Below, piece by piece: positions 1-4,493 of a DNA stretch of 5,646 nt. The translations under genes and the position numbers were made by a program. The number at the start of each line of letters is the position of its first letter. Position 1 is the first letter of the stretch. Below the pieces are notes generated by a model. It ran no database searches and had not been told where the DNA came from. It saw only the letters and a program-made list of their open reading frames with translations. Origin of the DNA: Oscillospiraceae bacterium (lineage in GTDB: Bacteria; Bacillota; Clostridia; Oscillospirales; Ruminococcaceae); the NCBI GenBank assembly GCA_031260615.1, contig JAISLG010000099.1, forward strand, positions 1 through 5,646. Reading direction: 5' to 3'.

Positions 1-377
1 TGCGCCGTTGAGGGGTCGTCACTTATGTCGTATGTGTCATTGTCATTCGCTATGTCGTCGTTGTCAGAGGTTGTTGTACTGTCCTTGGGTTGTTTAAGTG
101 ACATCAGTTTTTCCGCGTATGTGTTCGCGGCAATTGCTTGTGCCTTGATTGCCTCGGGTTCGTAGTTCGCTGGCATTTGCGCGAATACGCACCCCGTAAT
201 ATACTCCACTCGGGTTAGCGTAATAATGTCGTTTCCGCTCGTCACAAGTAGCCTTATGTCAGAGGACGGTTTTAACAGCGACTGCTCTTTGCCCGTATTC
301 CCAAATTTGCTGTTGACAAGAAGTGCCGTTAGAAGTAGACTTAAAAAGAGTATGCTGAGTGCCGCTGTGTGTTTCAT
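1..377 (-). CDS. spoIID: SpoIID/LytB-domain protein, N-terminal part (runs off the left edge)
   Basis: Read on the minus strand, an ATG at 377-375 opens a frame that stays open to the window edge (125 codons plus two bases). Residues 5-21 are a hydrophobic N-terminal anchor after M-K-H, so the protein probably sits on the outer face of the membrane. Residues 57-88 match the SpoIID core: VEYITGCVFAQMP, then EAIKAQAIAANTY, against family forms such as EYLxGVVAxEMP...EALKAQAxAARTY. Known SpoIID proteins are peptidoglycan lytic transglycosylases acting with SpoIIP and SpoIIM in forespore engulfment. Two departures are visible: Gln67 replaces the family's catalytic Glu in the EMP motif, and Asn85 replaces the usual Arg in RTY. 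An Asp/Asn/Thr-rich stretch (99-117) precedes DISDDPSTA, which aligns with the family's DVCxDPxHCQ but lacks its Cys and His. An AAGGA ribosome binding site lies at 394-390, 12 bases upstream. The family call is firm. It could be a divergent SpoIID-like paralogue rather than SpoIID itself. Confidence 0.85.
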   Translation of the reverse strand, partial: MKHTAALSILFLSLLLTALLVNSKFGNTGKEQSLLKPSSDIRLLVTSGNDIITLTRVEYITGCVFAQMPANYEPEAIKAQAIAANTYAEKLMSLKQPKDSTTTSDNDDIANDNDTYDISDDPSTA

Positions 378-401
378 ATCGGTTTACATTCCTTATATAA
401 T
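373..401 (+). promoter_or_regulatory. Candidate sigma-A promoter for the membrane-protein gene
   Basis: TATAAT at 396-401 is a full -10 match. TTCATA at 373-378, 17 bases upstream, matches 4 of 6 positions of TTGACA. Transcription would start near 408, about 40 bases before the ATG at 449. The -35 box overlaps the start codon of the divergent SpoIID gene and the -10 box abuts its ribosome binding site, so polymerase binding here could interfere with spoIID expression. The weak -35 box keeps confidence low. Confidence 0.35.
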
Positions 402-402
402 G

Positions 403-432
403 GGTGTACTTAGAATTACTTAAATAATATGA
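403..432 (-). promoter_or_regulatory. Candidate sigma-E-type promoter for the SpoIID gene
   Basis: On the minus strand, TCATATT (432-426) fits the sigma-E -35 consensus KMATATT at every position. After a 15-base spacer, AGTACACC (410-403) matches 5 of 8 positions of the -10 consensus CATACAMT, keeping the TACA core. Transcription would begin near 396, giving a leader of about 20 bases that still includes the AAGGA ribosome binding site. B. subtilis spoIID is transcribed by sigma-E, so position and gene identity agree. This was matched by eye, and a 5/8 -10 box is not strong. Confidence 0.45.
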
Positions 433-448
433 ACGGGTAACTATTTTT

Positions 449-1351
449 ATGACCGCAATTAAAACTTTGTCCTTTGCCATATTTACCGTATTTACGGCGA
501 TTCTCGCGTTCCTCCGTATCTTCCAACTCAAAACAATTGACGCGGACGGTATGCTCCCCGGGCGTACGATATTCGCGGGGTTTCCACTCTATATTGTCGC
601 GCTCATTATGTTCTTTTGCGTATGGGGACTCGCTATTTTTTTGTCGCGCGAAAAGCAGACTTATTTTACGGCGGACTTCGGGGACGAAAATCACCGACCG
701 TCTTTTTATGTTATCGGGGTGTTCGGCGTATTACTCTATGTAGTGGCGGCTATGTCATTTGTTAAGGGGGAAATGTTCGGGAATAAGTATGAGTTTTTGC
801 GCGAATCGCTGACTTACGACAATGCTAAGACAACTACTTTTTTGGCATTGACCTTTATGGCGGCGGCAGCAGTTGCAATATGCTTTAACAAACTTACATT
901 ATCGGGCGTGTTTTTTGTCGGCTCGGCTATTACATCGGCGTTAGCGGCGTCCGCAGTGTTCAACAACAACTTGCTTATAAAACGGTTGCCGCATTTGTTG
1001 CTTGTATTCTTGGCGTATGTATTGCTCGCGTTATACTACTTGGCGTTGGCGCGAATATTCATCGTAAAAAAACCGAATATGGCTAAATCCGACCTCACGG
1101 GTTTGACGGGCGAGGAACTCAAAACTACGGAGCGCGAATACAATTTCCGATACGGGCGGCATCGGCTTTACGCGCTTATATTCGGCATATCGGCGGCAGG
1201 TATAATTGTATCGGAAACAGCGGCGAGTATAGTAAAATATGGGTTGCCCGCGCTGAACGCGGAGTATTTACTGTTACCGCTCGCGGCGCACGGGTTGCTT
1301 GCTGTGGTTGCGCTGTGGGTGCTTGCCGGGGAATCCCCGCGGACGAAGTGA
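449..1351 (+). CDS. Polytopic membrane protein of unknown function (300 residues)
   Basis: I do not recognise a characterised family. The protein has about eight hydrophobic segments, near residues 7-25, 44-65, 85-105, 129-146, 149-171, 181-205, 241-264 and 272-294. Charged loops lie between some of them, the largest being the hydrophilic segment at about 207-238 (KKPNMAKSD...EREYNFRYGRHR). After the first helix comes FQLKTIDADGMLPG, which recalls a motif in uncharacterised clostridial membrane proteins (RxxQL...DxxTGL). That resemblance is from memory and weak. No catalytic motif, ATPase signature or transporter signature is visible. The ATG at 449 is the first start after an in-frame stop at 425-427. 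Only a weak GGG (435-437) precedes it, so translation initiation may be inefficient. It is divergent from the SpoIID gene with a 71-bp gap, and ppdK downstream has its own strong promoter, so this is probably a single-gene unit. Confidence 0.8.
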   Translation: MTAIKTLSFAIFTVFTAILAFLRIFQLKTIDADGMLPGRTIFAGFPLYIVALIMFFCVWGLAIFLSREKQTYFTADFGDENHRPSFYVIGVFGVLLYVVAAMSFVKGEMFGNKYEFLRESLTYDNAKTTTFLALTFMAAAAVAICFNKLTLSGVFFVGSAITSALAASAVFNNNLLIKRLPHLLLVFLAYVLLALYYLALARIFIVKKPNMAKSDLTGLTGEELKTTEREYNFRYGRHRLYALIFGISAAGIIVSETAASIVKYGLPALNAEYLLLPLAAHGLLAVVALWVLAGESPRTK

Positions 1352-1390
1352 GATACCCTCTGGGGTGTTTGCGAAAAATGAATACACCAT

Positions 1391-1490
1391 CTAAACATTG
1401 GAGTTTGACGAGAACGGCAAGGTAATCCCAAATGCTCAAACTAAACATTGGAGTTTACCGATAACAGCAAGGTAATCCCAAATGCTCAAA
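1391..1490. repeat. Two-copy tandem 50-bp repeat upstream of ppdK
   Basis: Unit 1 (1391-1440) and unit 2 (1441-1490) both begin CTAAACATTGGAGTTT and end AAGGTAATCCCAAATGCTCA plus AA. They are directly adjacent and identical at 46 of 50 positions. The differences are at 1407/1457, 1408/1458, 1412/1462 and 1416/1466, all in the middle of the unit. The 50-bp length is not a multiple of three and the reading frames contain stops, so it is not a functioning coding repeat. With no spacer it is not a CRISPR array. It ends 34 bases before the ppdK -35 box. It could be a duplicated regulator-binding segment or simply a recent slippage duplication. Confidence 0.9.
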
Positions 1491-1509
1491 TTTTTTGCAG
1501 ACTAAAAAA

Positions 1510-1526
1510 CAACCTTAAACAGGTTG
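1510..1526. promoter_or_regulatory. Inverted repeat overlapping the ppdK -35 box (possible operator)
   Basis: CAACCT (1510-1515) and AGGTTG (1521-1526) are perfect inverted arms around a 5-base centre (TAAAC). The right arm shares TTG with the -35 box TTGACA (1524-1529). A dimeric regulator bound here would touch the -35 element and could repress or activate ppdK. No regulator gene in the window points to a specific family. A 6-bp dyad can occur by chance, so the functional reading is an inference from its position. Confidence 0.4.
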
Positions 1527-1552
1527 ACACACACGCCGCATTTTGGTATAAT
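1524..1552 (+). promoter_or_regulatory. Consensus extended -10 sigma-A promoter of ppdK
   Basis: TTGACA (1524-1529) and TATAAT (1547-1552) are both perfect and separated by exactly 17 bases. A TGG at 1544-1546 adds the extended -10 element (TGnTATAAT). Transcription would begin at about 1558-1560. The resulting leader of about 43 bases is A-rich and looks unstructured, ending at the ribosome binding site. A full-consensus promoter predicts strong basal transcription, which fits a central metabolic enzyme and leaves room for control by a repressor. Confidence 0.92.
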
Positions 1553-1593
1553 TCCCCATAACTAAACAATACTGTAAATAAATAAAAAACCAC

Positions 1594-1600
1594 GGAGGAA
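1594..1600 (+). promoter_or_regulatory. Ribosome binding site fixing the TTG start of ppdK
   Basis: GGAGGAA at 1594-1600 lies directly before the TTG at 1603, with four bases between GGAGG and the start codon. The spacing is short, but the protein from this TTG begins MANKFCYLFSEGN, as PPDK proteins normally begin. The next Met, residue 16, would remove the conserved N-terminus. Confidence 0.85.
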
Positions 1601-1602
1601 CC

Positions 1603-4245
1603 TTGGCTAATAAATTCTGTTATCTGTTCTCAGAAGGGAACAAGGAGATGCGTAACCTGCTCGGCGGTAAAGGCGCGAACTTGGCGGAGATGTCAGGTCT
1701 TGGCTTACCCGTTCCGCAAGGGTTCACCATTACGACCGAAGCGTGTACGCAGTATTACGACGACGGGCGTAAAATCAATGACAGTATCCAAAAAGAGATA
1801 CTCGATTACGTCGGTAAAATCGAAGCCCTCAATGGGAAAAAATTCGGCGATAAGACGAACCCCCTCCTCGTGTCCGTCCGCTCAGGTGCGCGCGCGTCAA
1901 TGCCGGGTATGATGGATACTATCCTCAACCTCGGTCTTAATGAGGATATTACCGAACTCCTCGCGAAACAGTCTGGGAATGCTCGTTGGGCGTGGGATTG
2001 CTACCGCCGTTTCGTGCAGATGTATTCCGATGTGGTTATGGAACTCGGTAAGGAAACTTTCGGGAAATTACTCGATGCTAAGAAAAAACAAAAAGGCGTT
2101 GAACTCGATGTCGATTTGACCGCCGACGACCTCAAAGAACTCACTAATCAGTATAAAGCGGAGTACAAATCCAAAATCGGCGAGGCGTTCCCCGATGCCC
2201 CCATTGACCAGTTGTTCGGCGCGGTAAAAGCCGTGTTCCGTTCGTGGGATAACCCCCGCGCTAACACCTACCGCCGTGAAAATGGTATCCCTTACTCTTG
2301 GGGTACTGCCGTAAACGTGCAGCCTATGGTGTTCGGTAACCTCAATGACGACTCGGGTACCGGTGTCGCTTTCACGCGTAATGCCTCCACGGGTGAAAAG
2401 GCTCTCGACGGCGAATTCCTTATCAACGCACAAGGCGAGGATGTGGTCGCAGGTATTCGTACCCCCCATAAAATCGCTAAGTTGGCTGAGATTATGCCCG
2501 ATGCGTATAAGCAGTTCATTGATATTTGCGACAAACTCGAAGACCATTACCGCGATATGCAGGATATGGAATTCACTATCGAGAATAAAAAACTCTTTAT
2601 GCTCCAAACCCGTAACGGTAAGCGTTCGGCTGTTGCCGCGCTTAAAATCGCTTGCGACTTGGTCGACGAGGGGCGTATCGACGACAAAAAAGCGGTTACC
2701 CTTATCGACCCGAAACAACTCGACGAGTTACTCCACCCTTGCTTTGACAAAAAAGCACTTGACGATGCTAAGCCGATAGGCAAGGCAATAGACGGCTCTC
2801 CCGGAGCGGCTGTCGGACAGGTTGTATTCACCGCTGACGAGGCGGTTAAACTCGGCAAGCGCGGCGAAGGTAAAAATGTTGTTCTCGTTCGCCTCGAAAC
2901 TTCCCCAGAGGACATCGAGGGTATGATTGCCGCACAGGGTATCCTTACCGTTCGCGGCGGTCGTTCGTCACACGCCGCTGTCGTAGCGCGCGGAATGGGT
3001 ACGCCCGCCGTTGTCGGTTGCACCGAAATCGACTACCACGGCGAGGACGACGGCGAGAAATATTTTGTTCTCGGCGGACAGAAAATTAAACAGGGCGACT
3101 ATATCTCCCTCAATGGTTCGACAGGTAAAATATACGCCGGCGCAATCAAAACTTTCGAGCCGAATATCGAGGACGACGCAAACTACGTTCGTATTATAAA
3201 ATGGGCTGACAAATATCGCCGCCTTAAAGTCCGCACCAATGCCGATACGCCGCGCGATGCACTCAAAGCCGCTGAATTCGGTGCGGAGGGTATCGGCTTG
3301 TGCCGCACCGAGCATATGTTCTTTGAGGATAGAATCGCCGCTTTCCGCGAAATGATTCTCGCGGACGACAAGGCAGGTCGTGAAAAAGCACTCGACAAAA
3401 TCGAGCCGCTACAACAAAGCGACTTCGAGAAACTCTACGAGGCTCTCAAAGGGTATCCCGTTGTTATCCGATTCCTCGACCCGCCGCTCCACGAATTCGT
3501 CCCCACTGACCCTGAGGATATTAAAGCTCTCGCAAAGGACACCGGCGTAACAGTCGAACACGTCAACGCTGTAATTACGTCGCTCCACGAGTTTAACCCG
3601 ATGATGGGGCATCGCGGTTGCCGCCTCGCTGTAACCTACCCCGAAATCGCCGCTATGCAAACCCGTGCAGTAATTAAGGCGGCTGTTGCCGTGAATAAAA
3701 AGGGTATCAAGGTTGTTCCCGAGATAATGATACCGCTTGTTGGCGATGTTAAGGAACTCGCGTATGTCAAGAAAACCGTTGTTGAAACGGCAGACGCAAC
3801 TCTCAAAGCCCTCAAATCTGACATCAAATATTCAATCGGCACAATGATTGAAATACCGCGCGCGGCATTAACCGCGGACGAGATTGCAAAAGAGGCGGAA
3901 TTCTTCTCATTCGGGACGAACGACCTCACACAAATGACATTCGGTTTCTCGCGTGACGACGCCGGCAAATTCCTCCCGTCCTACTACGAAGCTAAGATTT
4001 ACGAGAACGACCCGTTCCAGACAATCGACCAGAACGGCGTTGGGCAACTCGTGAAACTCGCAGTAGAAAAGGGCAAAGCAGTAAAAGGCGATAAGATACA
4101 CTTCGGTATTTGCGGCGAACACGGCGGCGACCCGGCTACCGTCGAATTCTGCCACAAGGTTGGGTTGGATTACGTTTCCTGCTCGCCGTACCGCGTTCCG
4201 ATTGCTCGCTTGGCTGCTGCACAGGCTGCCATTAACAACGGGTAA
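1603..4245 (+). CDS. ppdK: Pyruvate, phosphate dikinase
   Basis: This cytoplasmic enzyme interconverts pyruvate + ATP + Pi and PEP + AMP + PPi; in fermentative Clostridia it can run toward pyruvate in glycolysis or toward PEP in gluconeogenesis. The 880 residues match the usual bacterial length of about 875. The N-terminal ATP-grasp domain (about 1-360) has Lys23 in GGKGAN, Arg93 in VSVRSGARASMPGMMDT, Glu323 in MEFTIE and Arg337 in LQTRNGKR. The swivelling phosphohistidine domain (about 390-510) has catalytic His457 in GGRSSHAAVVARGMG. The C-terminal PEP/pyruvate barrel (about 520-880) has Arg568 (LCRTEHMFF), Arg623 (RFLDPPLHEF), Glu750 (MIEIPRA), Asp774 (GTNDLTQ) and Cys837 (GICGEHGGDP). These correspond to the residues known from the Clostridium symbiosum enzyme, so it should be active. 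Ser455 stands where plant and many bacterial enzymes have the Thr phosphorylated by the PPDK regulatory protein, and Arg454 replaces the usual Met. Transcription probably comes from the promoter at 1524-1552 and may end at the hairpin at 4288-4320. Confidence 0.98.
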   Translation: MANKFCYLFSEGNKEMRNLLGGKGANLAEMSGLGLPVPQGFTITTEACTQYYDDGRKINDSIQKEILDYVGKIEALNGKKFGDKTNPLLVSVRSGARASMPGMMDTILNLGLNEDITELLAKQSGNARWAWDCYRRFVQMYSDVVMELGKETFGKLLDAKKKQKGVELDVDLTADDLKELTNQYKAEYKSKIGEAFPDAPIDQLFGAVKAVFRSWDNPRANTYRRENGIPYSWGTAVNVQPMVFGNLNDDSGTGVAFTRNASTGEKALDGEFLINAQGEDVVAGIRTPHKIAKLAEIMPDAYKQFIDICDKLEDHYRDMQDMEFTIENKKLFMLQTRNGKRSAVAALKIACDLVDEGRIDDKKAVTLIDPKQLDELLHPCFDKKALDDAKPIGKAIDGSPGAAVGQVVFTADEAVKLGKRGEGKNVVLVRLETSPEDIEGMIAAQGILTVRGGRSSHAAVVARGMGTPAVVGCTEIDYHGEDDGEKYFVLGGQKIKQGDYISLNGSTGKIYAGAIKTFEPNIEDDANYVRIIKWADKYRRLKVRTNADTPRDALKAAEFGAEGIGLCRTEHMFFEDRIAAFREMILADDKAGREKALDKIEPLQQSDFEKLYEALKGYPVVIRFLDPPLHEFVPTDPEDIKALAKDTGVTVEHVNAVITSLHEFNPMMGHRGCRLAVTYPEIAAMQTRAVIKAAVAVNKKGIKVVPEIMIPLVGDVKELAYVKKTVVETADATLKALKSDIKYSIGTMIEIPRAALTADEIAKEAEFFSFGTNDLTQMTFGFSRDDAGKFLPSYYEAKIYENDPFQTIDQNGVGQLVKLAVEKGKAVKGDKIHFGICGEHGGDPATVEFCHKVGLDYVSCSPYRVPIARLAAAQAAINNG

Positions 4246-4250
4246 GTACA

Positions 4251-4280
4251 AGGCAATATAAGGCAATACAAGGCAATACT
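4251..4280. repeat. Three tandem 10-bp repeats after ppdK
   Basis: AGGCAATATA, AGGCAATACA and AGGCAATACT follow one another, starting five bases after the ppdK stop codon. The first eight bases are identical in all three copies. The 10-bp period is about one DNA helical turn. It may be slippage-derived, or a binding array or mRNA 3' element; nothing here decides between these. Confidence 0.9.
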
Positions 4281-4287
4281 AACAACC

Positions 4288-4320
4288 ATATTACCGAGGG
4301 GTGCCGCCCCTCGGTAATAT
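4288..4320 (+). terminator. Perfect 14-bp hairpin downstream of ppdK, likely terminator or mRNA 3' stabiliser
   Basis: ATATTACCGAGGGG (4288-4301) pairs perfectly with CCCCTCGGTAATAT (4307-4320) around the 5-base loop TGCCG. The stem is long with a GC-rich top, and it lies 42 bases after the ppdK stop. It lacks a downstream T-tract (AAATTGTCCC follows), so it is not a classical intrinsic terminator on either strand. It could block 3' exonucleases or reduce read-through into the tRNA gene. Confidence 0.55.
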
Positions 4321-4327
4321 AAATTGT

Positions 4328-4358
4328 CCCCCCATTATATCCCCCCGCTTAGTCCCCC
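4328..4358. other. Three cytosine runs upstream of the tRNA gene
   Basis: C6 (4328-4333), C6 (4341-4346) and C5 (4354-4358) are each separated by 7 bases. On the minus strand they are three G-runs, and the C4 at 4307-4310 in the hairpin supplies a fourth about 17 bases further on. A G-quadruplex on the minus strand is conceivable. I see no convincing tRNA promoter in this interval: TTATAT (4335-4340) has no -35 partner at a normal distance. Confidence 0.6.
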
Positions 4359-4362
4359 ATAT

Positions 4363-4439
4363 GCGCCGTTAGCTCAGTTGAATAGAGCAGCCGCCTTCTA
4401 AGCGGCAGGTCATCGGTTTGAGTCCGATACGGCGTACCA
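4363..4439 (+). tRNA. tRNA-Arg, anticodon UCU
   Basis: The 77 bases fold into a full cloverleaf. The acceptor stem GCGCCGT/ACGGCGT (4363-4369/4429-4435) has a G1-U72 wobble as its first pair. The D stem is GCTC/GAGC with loop AGTTGAATA, the anticodon stem is GCCGC/GCGGC with loop CTTCTAA, and the variable loop is AGGTC. The T stem is ATCGG/CCGAT with loop TTTGAGT. Anticodon TCT (4397-4399) reads the AGA and AGG arginine codons. Discriminator A73 and CCA (4437-4439) are encoded. A20, C35 and U36, known arginine identity features in E. coli, are present. Unusually, position 19 is A and position 56 is U, replacing the conserved G19-C56 tertiary pair with another Watson-Crick pair. The 3' end is followed by a repeat of its last bases and a T7 tract (4455-4461). 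Confidence 0.96.
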
Positions 4440-4453
4440 TTTTTCGTACCATT
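4433..4453. repeat. Short direct duplication of the tRNA 3' end
   Basis: CGTACCATT occurs at 4433-4441, covering the last seven bases of tRNA-Arg including CCA, and again at 4445-4453, a 12-base period. T-tracts follow both copies (T5 at 4440-4444, T7 at 4455-4461). It may be replication slippage, or a trace of a site-specific event at the tRNA 3' end. No integrase is present. Confidence 0.7.
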
Positions 4454-4463
4454 GTTTTTTTAC

Positions 4464-4481
4464 ACAACCCGTTCGGGTTGT
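4464..4481 (+). promoter_or_regulatory. Hairpin in the leader just upstream of the glycosyltransferase ribosome binding site
   Basis: ACAACCC (4464-4470) pairs perfectly with GGGTTGT (4475-4481) around a GTTC loop. It ends four bases before the GAGGT ribosome binding site. It is preceded, not followed, by a T7 tract, so it is not a terminator for the tRNA on the plus strand. It may influence translation initiation or 5' mRNA stability, or serve as a DNA dyad. No clear promoter was found between the tRNA and this gene, so co-transcription with the tRNA is possible. Confidence 0.45.
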
Positions 4482-4485
4482 CTGT

Positions 4486-4490
4486 GAGGT
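4486..4490 (+). promoter_or_regulatory. Ribosome binding site of the glycosyltransferase (TTG start)
   Basis: GAGGT lies three bases before the TTG at 4494. The spacing is short but similar to the ppdK arrangement. An alternative TTG at 4506 (residue 5) would have a gap of 15 bases, which is too long, and would begin only just before the first beta strand LYIVLPCYNE. The 4494 start is preferred, with the second as an alternative. Confidence 0.6.
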
Positions 4491-4493
4491 AAT

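Noticed and set aside
226..423. 65-codon plus-strand frame at the left
   Set aside because: It is antisense to the SpoIID reading frame, which carries a recognisable domain.
1355..1366. Terminator for the membrane-protein gene (ACCC/GGGT hairpin)
   Set aside because: The stem is only 4 bp and is followed by GTTTGCG without a T-tract. A 5-bp CGGGG/CCCCG stem at 1327-1339 lies inside the coding region and is no better.
1378..1425. 15-codon frame (MNTPSKHWSLTRTAR) entering the 50-bp repeat, as a possible leader peptide
   Set aside because: It has no ribosome binding site, no run of regulatory codons and no attenuator pair, and it lies upstream of the mapped-by-consensus ppdK promoter.
1391..1490. 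CRISPR array
   Set aside because: There are only two units, directly adjacent without spacers.
1560..1602. Riboswitch or T-box in the ppdK leader
   Set aside because: The leader is only about 43 bases, A-rich and unstructured, with no T-box or aptamer sequence.
2068..2718. 216-codon open frame on the minus strand inside ppdK
   Set aside because: It is fully antisense to the conserved ppdK reading frame, has no recognisable domain, and long antisense frames are expected from the strong codon bias of this gene.
2547..3023. 158-codon minus-strand frame, and other antisense frames across ppdK (2968-3315, 3636-3968, 3907-4266)
   Set aside because: They are shadows of the ppdK codons with no ribosome binding site or protein motif.
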